From the NCBI RefSeq assembly GCF_040183065.1, contig NC_091120.1:72318708-72382707 (forward strand): 64,000 nt of DNA. The letters run 5' to 3'. Numbering within the stretch: position 1 is the stretch's first letter; every line of letters starts with the position of its first letter. This DNA is from Periplaneta americana (Eukaryota > Arthropoda > Insecta > Blattodea > Blattidae). Position numbers and translations under genes: made by a program. This document shows positions 44,761 to 56,995 of the stretch, piece after piece. Under the pieces are notes generated by a model. It made no database searches and was not told the DNA's origin. It saw only the letters and a program-made list of their open reading frames with translations.

Positions 44761-46695
44761 ATAGAGATAAGCGCGAAAATTTCCACAATTACTTTAATTG
44801 TTATATTGACCATTTTAGATACCTAAAATACCATATTTAAACAAGACAAACTCGCGAAATGACGCGAAATTTGGATCATTGTGCGAAATATATTAATATT
44901 CACGAAATATATCCCTTTTATCGCAAAAAATATGCACCAAAATGTTATTCAATAATGTTTAAAAACGTGTTTAATCATTTGATAACGTTAATATTTCTAT
45001 ATTTCCTCTATGGACTTTGTGTACACTCACTTTTATTATTTTTATGTTGTTTAGTCAACTGTCCGAAGGCAGGTCTGAACCTCACTAGTCATACCAAGAA
45101 GACACCGCTTATGAGGCAACTAGGCTAAAAGATAATGGGATAGGGTGGCCAGTTTCTTTCCCCCTCCATTGCATACATTCCCGATTAGCTACACATTACA
45201 CTAATATGACTTCAGATGCACACACACAATTATTCTTCCTCTGATACATATTGTAAAGTGAGATGTACTTCTTAGCCAGAACCTCAATCTCTATGGCCAT
45301 CGAAAAAAACAAAATGGGGGTACGCTGTATCGGCGAGACAGCCGCACGTTTTATTCGTGAATACATCACTGATAGAATTACTGTTAGGGTAAGTCAACAA
45401 TGACAACGCCTTTTAATGTAGATATCAGGTACAACACGCAGAATCACTGCACTCGCTCGCGCCGTGCTTGTCTTCTCCGTTCTGACCCTCTGCTTTCAGA
45501 CGTGCCCTATACTATCTGCAACGTTCAGCATTGCTTTCAGACACACCAATCGATTCGTCTCGAGGTCCTTTATCACTTTGATGTCCTTTTATGAATTTGG
45601 TCTTGGCAACTTACACATTTTGAAATTCTGTCACCAAATTTCACTTTACACGCACACCATTCTCCTATTTTAAATGAAACTATACAGCAATCTATTATGC
45701 CTTAAAGAACTCTCTATTTCCTTTCAAACGACACCTCGACCATTGAAATATGTACACTGAATCTGAAGGTAAACAAATCGGCGCTGAAATATACGCCATT
45801 TTGTATTCACTCCGCTTCTCTGTGATGATGTCATCAGCGGATGTTATTGTTATGTTATCTCGTGCATAATTATGTCCTCTACACGATGGCATATGTCACT
45901 TAGCTCTAGGTCACACTTGCAGAACTGGGCACCAATTGTAACGTTACGTCACTCATCGGAATACGTCACTCGCCCCTTCCTTCCATCCCCGCGTCATTGA
46001 CTTGTAGGGGATGGGATTTGTATTCAGTATCTGTCTTATGTAATTGCGTACGGGCCACAGATAAGTCATTCACCGCCGGTGGACTGTGGACGGGGAACTA
46101 ACGCTTTCCCCACGCTTTCCACTCCTCTCTCGTATCCCTGCTCTAGGTTGTATAGTTTCTGAGATATAAACGTTGACGTGTCGAAAAGTGTCGCGTGTTG
46201 TTTTCATACTGTCATTCATACCTCAGACCGAAAGAATAGACTTTTCACATTGAAAGATCGATTTCTGTAGTCGACTGCATTAAATATTACAGAATGTGCA
46301 GTATATTATGCACCGGAGCTATATTTTGATGCGAAGTGGTTTTGGAGGGACTAGTAGAGGACCACAGTGAGTTTGGTGTTAATTTCTTACAGACAGTAAG
46401 GTTACTTGCATCTAATGTGGACAGTGACACTCTTTTCTGCGCACACGAAAATACTCACTGACTGCCGCACAAATCTCTCTATGTGGACAATGTAGAAATC
46501 ATAGTCTAGGTATTTTGATAATGCTGATGTGTGATATGTGTAAGCGAAAAAAAAAAACAAAACAAAAACCATTCAGTTGACAATTTATTTCACAAAATAG
46601 ACACCGAAATAGTGGCAAATTTAACACCAAAATCCACCATTTTATTTCACCAAAAAATACGGTTCCTTATATATCAGCCTCGGAAGCCAATACCA
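44761..46695. other. Mixed spacer, no gene seen
   Basis: A segment at about 45055-45215 (AAGGCAGGTCTGAACCTCAC) and one at 45900-46140 are less AT-rich and may be repeat fragments, but nothing else in the window matches them. Confidence 0.35.
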
Positions 46696-46699
46696 TCAA

Positions 46700-46830
46700 C
46701 AAAACCTTACACTCGCATTTTTCGCATGGTCACCCCGCGAAAAACTCTTTCCACTTACGGCCTCGATGTGGATCGAAGCCGGACTGCCAGGATTGAATAA
46801 CAGCTCGCTATTGCTAAGCCATAGACGCCA
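46700..46830 (-). repeat. tRNA-derived SINE, type C-like
   Basis: Minus strand: TGGCTTAGCAATAGCGAGCT, then a B-box-like CCGGCTTCGATCCAC, then GAGTTTTTCGCGGGGTGACC. It resembles 7530-7730 in order of blocks. Confidence 0.5.
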
Positions 46831-47750
46831 TAGCCAACAACTAGATTTCCGAGGGTTACCTGCCCTTATGAGGTAACCTATAAATTCACTTAAGTGAAAG
46901 TTCATAATATTTATGCCTATTAGTTGTCGCTTATCAAAAATCAGTTCCAACCCACGTCCTTCAAAACTTTGGCATACTCAAAGCGTAAATTAAATATTGT
47001 AAAAGTAAAAGATTCATTTCGCTACCTACTTCAAAATTTGCATACGTCTGTCATGCTACGTAAATTACTGAAAAGCATTACTAAAATATTGACAATTTTG
47101 AAGTTAACTTATTTGTATTAATGAATTTCCACAGTTTAGTTATTCTAAGCACATCACCACTTTCCCGGCCGAAAAGGCTGTATGACGATAAGTAATTCGA
47201 TATCACAAATGCACCTTCTATCTGCAAATGCGGCTCAATTATTGATCACATACACCAAGTCGCTTTTTATTTCAACTCGTCTGACATCTTCCCACGGCGC
47301 CCGACTGGCGCCGAGCCCAAATCTACAGCAGGCGCAAACATCCAACAACAAGCGAAGCATCGCCAGATACAGAAGCTGAACGAGTATTAAAATTATAATA
47401 CCTACAACTTCTTCGCCACGGCCTTTTCTTGCCACAGAGTTATCTTCGTTTCTATCACCATTATTTTCATAATCAATAATCCATCACTAATCTTGTCCGT
47501 ATCTAATAATGCTCTACATTATAATAATAATTCTGTTATTGTATGTACTTCACTTCATCAATAGAATCTGAAATATTCTTCTACAAACATATACCAATTC
47601 CTGAATATGTAACTTGTTATTTGAAATGTTTATTTATACACAGTTCTAATTAACTAATGGAATCACAATAAAGCGAAGGGGTAGTGTATCTAGCTGATAC
47701 AGATCCGATTTTATATCACGATGATGACTCTATATATCCATATGTTACTG
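46831..47750. other. AT-rich spacer, nothing recognised
   Basis: No repeat or frame called. Confidence 0.4.
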
Positions 47751-47752
47751 TA

Positions 47753-48864
47753 CAGGGACATCATTTTATTTTTATTAACATTTCTAATATTAACCTGGCT
47801 ACACCTTTGGCTCAACGATTAAGAACCGGAAACACCGTTTGCTACCCCCTTCCACGACTGGAGTTCGATGATACTGGCGTAATATACAAAGAAATAACTT
47901 TACTAGGTATAGGAGGGAAGAAAAGTAGTTCATCCATTTACGTAAACTAGGAAATATCGCGATTTTGAGTTTGATAATTTTCATTAGGTTTTTGTTTAAT
48001 CAAAATACAGTACAGTATTAACAATGTGTGTTTTTACTCACGAACTGAGCTTTCCATGCGGACGTATTCATTATGCAGTGTATATTATACTATCTATTGC
48101 TAATTAGCGTACACTATAGAGAATGAAGTTAAATTGAAAAATAATCATAATATGGATATTTAAACACGTTTTTGAAAATGCTGGCTGTTCATTTCGATAC
48201 AGGCTTCAGTTCTAATGTGCATATTATCGCACTATAGACTATTGTATGTAATTCCAATTACCAGGTTCGTATTTCGTATCAGTAACTCATGTTGAAATAA
48301 TTCTGTACCTACTCTATAAAAGAGACCTTACGTACTGTAAATTCAATCTTCACTTCTGCCCGATCCGAAAAGATAAAATTATTCAGACATGCTATCTACT
48401 GTCCGTTCAAGTGGTTATGTCGTAGCGTCGTGGAAAGGGAGGAAATCACGTGACAGTTAATTACTTAACGAGGCCCTTTTATTTAAGTTATTTTAAACAA
48501 TTGTATAGATATAATGTTACGTAGACGTCCAATTCCTAACAGAAATTATTGTTCTCAGAAAAGAGCTAAGACAGCCCATCCACTAGAATTTACAGAGAGG
48601 CGAATAGAAGCAGGTGGGGGAAACCGAGATGCGGCGTAGGCAAATGGAAAATGATGCAATATTGAAAGCTCTTTCGTCACTGGAAAACGCGAACATATTT
48701 TTGGAACGTACTGTTTACTATGACCGTAAGGCTACTGTGACTATATATGCGGTCTTGGATCTGTGTGGAGGACGGTTGTACTTCATTAGTAGAAGGGGTG
48801 GGAGTGAAGTACAAAAAAACTCAGGTACAATAAAAATTGAAGTAAAAATAAAATGATGTTCCTG
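47753..48864 (+). mobile_element. TIR element of 1.1 kb, copy 1
   Basis: CAGGGACATCATTTTATTTT at the left faces AAAATAAAATGATGTTCCTG at the right, with TA at 47751-47752 and 48865-48866. It aligns end to end with 54039-55146. No transposase domain recognised; the frame 48614-48856 is not conserved in the second copy. TA target and CAG ends suggest a nonautonomous Tc1/mariner relative. Confidence 0.8.
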
Positions 48865-49028
48865 TACTATGATGTTATATATGTCAAACAACTCTTTACA
48901 TGTAATGATGGATCTCACATTTTTGTGTACGGTACCACCATTACCATTTGTTCCATTTGCATGGACTTATGGTATTGTCCTAATAATTACTTCTTCAGTT
49001 ATCTTTTGTTATGTTCATTGATTTAAAT

Positions 49029-49215
49029 CAGTGGTCGTCAGCACCCGCTGAAATGGGTAGAGTGCAAGGAGTGCCACAAAATATGCTCCGTCGGCGTCGT
49101 GCAGAAGGAATAGGGAGACAGCATACCCGCCAGCAGCCATGGTGCACGCTGATGCTGTAAGAGACTTGCGTCTAAGAGACTCTATCCCGAGAGTGCACTG
49201 TGCTGATGACCGCTG
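49029..49215 (+). mobile_element. hAT-type MITE, copy 3 (187 bp, most complete)
   Basis: Ends CAGTGGTCGTCAGCAC and GTGCTGATGACCGCTG. Flanks ATTTAAAT (49021-49028) and ATTTAAAC (49216-49223) match at 7 of 8. It abuts the mariner at 49226. Confidence 0.85.
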
Positions 49216-49225
49216 ATTTAAACTA

Positions 49226-49937
49226 CAGGGTGATCCGTTTAGGTATGGATAAAATAAAACATTTACTACTGAACTTTATTTGTTGAAACGTTGTGTATAC
49301 AACACTGAAAGATGGGAGATTCCTCAGAGCTCAACATGAACCCCATTGCGCACTCTGCACAACTCATAACGGCGATGCAATTCAGCCATGTCCGTTGCAA
49401 CATAAGAAGGGTGATTTGTTGAAAAACTTGAGTAATTTTTACTCTCAGATCATCAATGTTCCTAGGTTTCTGTCAATAGACAATATCTTTAACAAAACCC
49501 CACACGAAGAAGTCAGTAGGGTTTAGATCTGGGGAGTTTGAGGGCCAAGCCAAGAGATAGCTGCTTCTCTTACTGGGTTTCGCCTGCGACCTCCTGTATG
49601 TTCTTTTAACACAGAACCTGTTTCTACAAATGTTCGATACCACAGCATTATGAAATCGTAATACGCACACCATAAACACGTCGAAATTCCCTTTCAACCC
49701 TTTTAACACTCTCAAATTTAGCATACTAAAGAACACATTGTGCCCGCTGTTGATTTGTAGTAGCCATTTTAATCATATACGATTTTCATTTGTCCTTTCT
49801 GATTATGCATTGTTGATTGTCATATATGGAAACTCCCATCTTTTAATCATAATATAACCAGCAAGAAATTTTTCCTACTATCATAATAGCTTTATAATAA
49901 TAAATTAATATTATCCATACCCAAACGAATCAGACTG
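49226..49937 (-). mobile_element. Internally deleted mariner-like element
   Basis: CAGGGTGATCCGTTTAGGTA faces TACCCAAACGAATCAGACTG, with TA at 49224-49225 and 49938-49939. On the minus strand, ATTNQQRAQCVL at about 49765 starts a DNA-binding part with one stop. After KEHTGGRRRN the frame passes directly to WPSNSPDLNPTDFFVWGFVK (49550-49490), the third catalytic Asp region. The core with the first two catalytic residues is missing. Confidence 0.85.
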
Positions 49938-50191
49938 TATACTTATTCTATCTTTTTTCTTACTCACTATTTAGGAAATAAACATAAATTACTCCTTTTC
50001 TTAATGACATCCATGTTACTGTCTACCTCTTCCCGCTTCCATTAAATATATTCTATTCTACTCTTCATTTATAATCCAATAAATTAAATCTACCCCGTAT
50101 TTATTACCCAGTAGATCATTTTTCCTACATCCCAATTTCAATTCTCTTTTCGCTGATTTCTATAGTCACTTATTTCGCACCCCACTAACTT

Positions 50192-50433
50192 TTTTTATTT
50201 AGTTGGTTATTTTACGACGCTTTATTAACTGCTCTGATTATCTAGCGTCTGAGTGAAATGGTGGTCATGCTAGCGAGATGAGTCCAGGGTCCTGCGCCGA
50301 AAGTTTCCCAGCATTTGCTGTTAATGGGTTGAGGAAATTACCCGAAAAAAAAACTCAACTAGGTAACTTGTCCCAACCAGGATTTAAACCCGGACCCGCT
50401 CAGGCAGGCTAACCGTTACTCCACAGCGGTGTA
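50192..50433 (-). repeat. tRNA-headed SINE type A
   Basis: CCACTAACTT (50182-50191) and CCACTCACTT (50434-50443) are target copies, 9 of 10 identical. Head at the right: TGGAGTAACGGTTAGCCTGC and GGGTTTAAATCCTGG. A-rich tail at the left on the minus strand. Confidence 0.85.
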
Positions 50434-50485
50434 CCACTCACTTCTTCTATCCTCGCCTTACTTAATAAAAATCTATACCTTAACC

Positions 50486-51658
50486 CAGTGATGTCAAAGC
50501 AAGCGCATTTTTCTGACCTTAACGTCGTGCGCGGGCAGCAAGCGCTAAGTATGGAAAGAGGAAGGGTTGTGTATATGAATAAGCAACCTGTTGGATTAAG
50601 AAAACAGTGGTGCACAAACTTCAAACGGAATGTAAAGTTATGTCGTTATTTTATATGGCTTCTTTCTGTTTAATATTATCTATATTTTCTGCAAAACAAA
50701 AGTACTAATACTGATTTCTTAATATTGCACTTATGTTTTAAATCTTAATAACATAATAGAGAGTTAAGAAGGAATATACACTTAAATTCCATAGTAGTAT
50801 AATATTACACTGTATTAAGTGGATGGAACACATCATTCATAAAGAAAGTGACATTCCAAAGAAAGAGATTGAGTATGACATGATAACTTGGAATTTATAT
50901 TGATGGTGGTATCTTTAGCCTTACAAAAGTAATCAATAAACTAATCAAAACAATATTACAGTACAAAGCAAAGTTACCTAGGTACTGTATCTGTTTTAAG
51001 TGTAACTAATATTACGTAACAAAACTCTTATCGCATTATGCTTTTAAGGTGATATTTGTGAGCAACTTCCTATCATCAGAATATTAAATTATTTTCTCGA
51101 AATCTGCTGAAGCTATAGAGCTGACATTTTTACAACACATGGGCACGCATCTTTTGCTTATGATGTAACAGTAGTTGCTTTGTTAAGTTAATTCATTTCC
51201 TTACAAACAATTTCAAAGCGAATATTTTCAAAATGTTCAATACACTATCTTCAGTAATACATATATACGGTATATTAGATTTACGAAAACATTCTGTAAG
51301 GCTTCTAAATAAATAGGCCTATACCTGAAAATTTCACTTTTCTATACGAAAAGTTGAGAAAATATTTCTTTTGAATAAAAAAATCAGACTTGTGAAAATG
51401 AGCATTAAAATTAAAACTTACATTCTTATAATGCACTTATACTTCTCAGGCAAATCTAAAAATTAACATGGCTACAGTTTTAATAAGTTCTCTTCCCTTT
51501 ATCTATTGAATCAGTGCTGGCCATCCCTGAATACAGCTCGACCAAGCGGCATATACCACCTCTTTCGTTTGTCTCTTTCCTTTCCGCTGTAAAGCGCTCA
51601 GGCTCTCCTGGGTTCTAAAGCGCGCGCTTGCTCCTGTGGTCATCAATTGACATGCCTG
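50486..51658. mobile_element. hAT element with perfect 8-bp target duplication
   Basis: CCTTAACC flanks it (50478-50485 and 51659-51666). Ends are CAGTGATGTCAAAGC and TTGACATGCCTG, with CAAGCGC (50506) and GCGCTTG (51624) as inverted subterminal repeats. The interior (1.17 kb) is AT-rich without a recognisable transposase, so this is a nonautonomous or fully decayed copy. Confidence 0.8.
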
Positions 51659-51666
51659 CCTTAACC

Positions 51667-52491
51667 TATTCATAAATGCTACTTAGAGACTCCTTACTTG
51701 AATCATTTTAATTAGTTCTATTTATCGATCACTCCTTAATTACTAGCAAAACTTTCCGCTAATCGCTTCTTCACCATAGGAAAATAGTAACGTTGTTAGA
51801 TCCGATTTTTCCGCTATTACACTGCCATTAAATTCACACGTCATCCATATATGTGAAAATGTTAAATGATTTCGTATCTTTACTTGAGAGTAGACTACTA
51901 ATTGCACAGTATAAATTTGTATTTGCTCTCTTTCTTACAGAATGGTATTAATCACGTCAACTGAGGGCTTCATGTAATAATACATTGCTTTCATACAAAA
52001 ACAAATTTGTTATAAATTGGCTTGTGTCAATTACTGTGGATTCGTGAAAAATTAGAATGTTTTAAATGCAATAGTTCAGTGCTAAAATGTAATACTCAGA
52101 ACAACAAATTAAAGAGATAGACCTATTTTTAGTCTGAGAACTTTTCACACTTGGTTAATTTATTAATTCATTTACAAATTTTTCGCTTCTTTACATCTAT
52201 TACTATTATAATTATTATTATTACACACTCAGATGACACAATATATGTGCAGGAAACTTCATAAAATATACATACACATACACAAACAAGGCGATTTTTT
52301 TTATTCGTGAGTTTCTTTTACAGTGACATAGGTGTGGACTCTTGGTGAATTTGTATCACTTTTGTAATAGAGGATGGTTTGAAAAATCAACAGACAGCTG
52401 ATTGCAAAAATTTAAGGATGCAACACTGAACAAAAGATGTTTATTTTAAAACAGCATTATACCAGTGGCAAGTTTATTGTTGCTATCCAAA
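51667..52491. other. AT-rich spacer, nothing recognised
   Basis: Short ATT run near 52205-52225; no frame. Confidence 0.45.
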
Positions 52492-52499
52492 TGCTATAT

Positions 52500-53529
52500 C
52501 AGTGGTCGTCAGCACTCGCTGAAATGGGTAGAGTGCATGGAGGGTAAGGAACTCTGCTTCGTCGTGCCCAAGGGATAGAGCAGGGCTGGGCACATTACAC
52601 GATTCTGAGAAATGAGGCTGTTTACTTTGAAGAGCAATTCTCCCGAGCAGTGTGACGCTTGCATACTGTACGTCACACACTGTCAGTTCAGTGGTTGACT
52701 CTGTAGTAGGATGGCGAACTTTGAAGATGCATCCGCCTGAGAAGTTGTATGTCAGACGAAAACCTAAATTACATTTAGAGATTGAATGTGGCTAATTCAA
52801 ATGTTCCAAAGATTGAACGGCTTTTACAAATAAAACGATCTCATAAGTCTCGGAAAACAAACGAATAGTTACTTTGGTTATTGAGTTTCCAGAAGTTTTG
52901 TTTCAATAGAAAATATTTATTGATTTCAGATCGATAGAAGTAAGATTTTGTTACAATAGTTTATTCATGCAAAAGAAAAATGTAAGATAATGTTTATTAA
53001 AAATTTTCTTCTTGTTTTTCTGATTGAAATCCTTTATTACATATGTTTGTATTATTAATACCATTGTGTAATTGTTAAAGCATTGTGCACATAGATTGTG
53101 TAAATAAGCCTAATAATTTGTGTGTGCGTGCGTGTGTGTATGTGTGTGTAGAGCGAAGTTTATTTCATTAAATTAATAAAAGTGTTACAAAGTCTGTACT
53201 GTACAATGGATTGATGTAATATCCTTATAAACTATTATGTACTGACAGACTGAATGACTAGAACAACCGTGGCTCTTGTTATATTAATACAGGGAAGGTA
53301 GCTGTAATGTGAGTCCGCCACTGTGTGATTGTTCTGCTCCGGCTTAGAATTGAAGTGCCTTGCGGAGCGAAAGCAGCTCTGGCCAGCTACACGGAGCCGC
53401 TCTCATGCCCGGCGCTGGGATAGAGAGACAGCATACCCGCCAGCAGCGACGAATGCACGCTAGGGCTGTGTCTTGTCCGCGGGTAAAAGACGCTAGAGCC
53501 CGAGCTTGCAGTTTTTTTTATGACCGCTG
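52500..53529 (+). mobile_element. hAT-type MITE, copy 4, split by another hAT
   Basis: Starts CAGTGGTCGTCAGCACTCGC and ends TTATGACCGCTG. Flanks TGCTATAT (52492-52499) and GGCTATAC (53530-53537) match at 6 of 8. Its own sequence is 52500-52580 and 53426-53529; the rest is the nested element. Confidence 0.8.
52581..53417. mobile_element. Nested hAT with perfect 8-bp target duplication
   Basis: GGATAGAG flanks it exactly (52573-52580, 53418-53425). Ends CAGGGCTGGGCAC and ATGCCCGGCGCTG. Other MITE copies carry the empty site AAGGGATAGAGAGACAG. The interior (837 bp) has no clear transposase; a (GT)n run sits at 53108-53148. Confidence 0.9.
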
Positions 53530-53537
53530 GGCTATAC

Positions 53538-54036
53538 CGTCAACGTTTCAATGTGCCTAGTGGACCCAATATGAAAACTCTACTCATCTTTCATTTATAT
53601 TTTGGTTTTGGTTTGTGCTATTCGAGTGCCCTCTCTTTGAAGAGAAAATAAACATACTCTCTCTATTTCAACCGCCAGACATTCATTACAACACCCAATC
53701 ACCACTGCATTTTCTTTCTAATATTACCACAACCTAATACATATTTAGTCAATTTTTAAGCTACATTAATATTCATTATATGATTGTCCACTACATGTAT
53801 ATATGTATATTTCATTGTTGTACGTAATAGCATATATTTCTATGCAACAGTATGTAATTATGTCCATATGTCTAAGTATTTTTATGTATAATGTGTATTT
53901 TGTGTAATGTCTCTATTTTATATGCAATACGTAGTCTATGCATTTGTATCTAATATTGATGTACCTTAACGGCTGTTCCTATTATCACCGCCATGACACA
54001 ACCATTTATCAATTCGCTATCATTAATATAATATTA
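53538..54036. other. AT-rich spacer, nothing recognised
   Basis: TATG/TGTA-rich words, no frame. Confidence 0.45.
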
Positions 54037-54038
54037 TA

Positions 54039-55146
54039 CCGGGACATCATTTTATTTCTACTAACATTTCTAATATTAATCTGGCTATATCTTTTGATTA
54101 ACGATTGAGAACAGAAAACACTGTCTGCTATCCCTTTCACGGCCGGAGGTTGATGGTACTAGCGTAAAATACAAACAAATCACTTTACTAGGAATAGGAG
54201 GGAAGAAAAGTAGTGCATCCATTTATGTAAACTAGGAAATAACACGATTATGAGTTTGATAATTTTCGTTAGGTTTTTAATTAATGAAAATACAGTATAG
54301 TATTAATAAGTGTTTTTACTCACTAACTGAACTATCCATGCGGACGTATTCATTGTGCAGTGTATATTATACTGTCTACAGCAAATTAGCATACAATATA
54401 GAAAATACATTTAAATTGAAAAATAATCAAGATCTGAATATTTATACAAATTGTTGAAAATGGTTGCCGTTCATTTCGATACAGCTTCAGTTCTTTTTTG
54501 CATATTATCGCACTATATTGTACCTAATTCGTATTTCCAGTTTCGTCCTTCGTACCTGAAAACAGTAACTTACGTTGAAATCATTCTGTACCTACTCTAT
54601 AACAGAGTATCTTACGTACTGTAAATTCAATTCTGCCCGATCCGCACAGATAAATTTACTCAGACATGCTATCTCTCTCCGTCCAAGTGGTTATGTAGTA
54701 GGATTGTAGAAAGGAAGAAAATCACGTGACAGTTAATTATTTAACGAGACCCTTTTATTTATGTTATTTTAAACAGTTGTATAATATTACGTAGATGTAA
54801 TGGTTTCAGAAAAGAGCTAAGACAGCCCAGCAACTAGCCTTTACAGAGGGGCCAGCAGAAGCGAATTGGGGAAACCGGGACTTAACCAAACGGACACACA
54901 GTAGATACCTGTGTGAAAATATGATTCAATAATGAATGCTTTTTCATCACTGGAAAACGCGACCATATTTCTGGAACGTATTATATTCACTCACTCAGAA
55001 TTATGAGCGTAAGACGACTTTAACTTATATGCGGCGTTGGTTCTGTGTGGACGGGTGACGTTTACTAGTATAAGGGGTGGGATATGAAGTACATTCAAAA
55101 ACTCAGGTACAATAAAAATTGAAGTAAAAATAAAATGATGTCCCTG
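54039..55146 (+). mobile_element. TIR element of 1.1 kb, copy 2
   Basis: Ends CCGGGACATCATTTTATTTC and AAAATAAAATGATGTCCCTG, flanked by TA (54037-54038, 55147-55148). Collinear with 47753-48864 throughout, with small indels. Landmarks: AGGAGGGAAGAAAAGTAGT, ATCACGTGACAGTTAATTA and CAGAAAAGAGCTAAGACAGC. Confidence 0.8.
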
Positions 55147-55148
55147 TA

Positions 55149-55262
55149 CAAGCAGATGAGAGAAGAGTTATAATGTCACTGCCATAATTCTAAAACTTTT
55201 CTTATGAATCTCGCGACTGACGAATGTGTAAAAAATGTTTCGAAGAGCATTGTAACCAATTA

Positions 55263-55301
<39 letters not shown>

Positions 55302-56039
55302 CATTATTATTCCTGCTCCTGCATTTATTTGCATGATTGTCTTGCCTCCTTCCCTAAAATCAATTTCAAGCTGCGGCATCTTTCTCACATCTTAAGTATG
55401 ATTATATCGATGTTCTATTGTTCTCAAGGACGTAAAAAGGCAATTTTTAATGGAAACGATTATATAGAGGAAAAACTGGTTATTAATAAAATTGAGACAA
55501 GAAGATTAAAATGGATCAGACGAAAAAGTGTAAAGGAGGAGTTAAGAGTAGCGATAAATAAATCAGAACAGTCGAGGCAATCAGCAGGGAAGAGAGAAAT
55601 GGAATTCGAGCTGTAGGAAGCTCACAATACTAATGAAGATTCAGACCAAACAAAAAAGAAGTGAAGTGAAGGACTAGAGATCAAGAGGGGTTGGAAAACC
55701 AATCACGTCCATTCAGAGCACTGCTGCGTTACTGTATTTTCAGAGTGAAGAATTAAAATATACAGTTACGTAATCGAAAATGATGACCTAAGCAATCGAG
55801 ATACGCCTATTAATTTAATGACAATTTTAGTGCCGCATTTACTCGAAGAGAAATCCCTGCGAATATAAGACAATCCTTAATTTCCGTTGCATTGGTTGAA
55901 CGCTGCCATTCTCAGATAGAGGACGGACAAATATTAGCTAAGTTGGTGTTTAACCAAAACACTTTCGAACCAATTAACGGTCAATTTCACAAAAAGAAAC
56001 TAACTTTTCATCATTTTTTTAATAAACTAGAGGTTAGGT
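55149..56039. other. Spacer with (ATT)n microsatellite
   Basis: (ATT)n runs at about 55264-55311. The following frame (55430-55616) has charged residues (LKWIRRKSVKEEL) but no identified family. Confidence 0.4.
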
Positions 56040-56995
56040 GAGATATGGTCCACTGTGTAATAGGTCCTCTATACGAAAATGTCCAACGTTTAGAAATATC
56101 CACATAGAAAATTCGTCCTTGCCATAAAAATGTCCTTACCTGTAAAGGTCCACTGTTAGCAAGTCCTCGTCTTAAAAATGGCCTAGTTCGAAAATGTTCA
56201 CATATAAATTCGTCTATTTCCCTATAATGTCCGACAAGGAAAACTATAAGGAAAGTGCCGAGGAAATTATTGTCATTTCAATTATGTTATACATATTACA
56301 TATGTAATAGAAAAATACATATGTTGTTCATCTTGAGGGTCACTATATAATTTCAAATCGCATGATATCGCTCTAGGAATCGAAACATTTCATTCCTATC
56401 TTTATAATCTTGGTAATTACCCACAATGTTGAAAATTCTGGTTTGATTATTGATAGGTCTATACCATTTACTAGTTGTTTATTATTTGTATGCCCACCAA
56501 GGACCTGGCTTACTAAATGTTCTGTTTCCGATTGCTGTTGCAAATGGCTAATGAATCGCCAAATATTCACGTGATGTGCCTCCAGAAGTCGTTGGAATTG
56601 AGACTGGAATCCTTGAACCACATTATTCGTACGCTGTCTGCATTAATTACTAATTCATAGACTTTCCATGTCTCTCGAGAAAATTAGGGGGAATTGCTCG
56701 CCTTCGCCCTCTTGTCGGATGATCAGTAATATATTTAGGCCCTAATTATTAATACAGTTAGTAACTCATTTCTGTTTTTTCTGCTTTGTATGTTGGACCT
56801 TTTTGTATGGACCTTTCGTATGATGGACTTTTTCGTATGATGTGCTTTATAATATGTTAGACCACATAGACGTTAGGCTTTTCCCCTCCATGGACGAATT
56901 GTATGTAGGACTTTAAATGTTGAACTACTTAGTTTGTGGACTTTTTTTTGTGGACCTTTTGTACTTGTGGACATTTTGTTATGGACCTTATAACC
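56040..56995 (-). mobile_element. MULE (Phantom-like) remnant with repeat-built terminal inverted repeats
   Basis: The left end (56048-56235) contains many short AAAATGTCC or GTCC units about every 15-20 bp. The right end (56785-56993) has the mirror units GGACCTTTT/GGACATTTT. The interior on the minus strand encodes a transposase tail. From about 56700, broken residues resemble GRRRA...FSRxxWKVYE, then NNVVQGFQSQFQRLLEAHHV, NIWRFISHLQQQ and a VLGGHTNN motif (56621-56470). That is the usual C-terminus of insect MULE transposases. Catalytic residues are missing. Confidence 0.65.

Noticed and set aside
44437..44761. Overlapping 86-100 residue frames on both strands
   Set aside because: No domain, no splice sites, and openness follows from local GC content.
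45900..46260. Possible LTR starting TGTAACGTTACG near 45937
   Set aside because: No second LTR, primer-binding site, polypurine tract or coding remnants found next to it.
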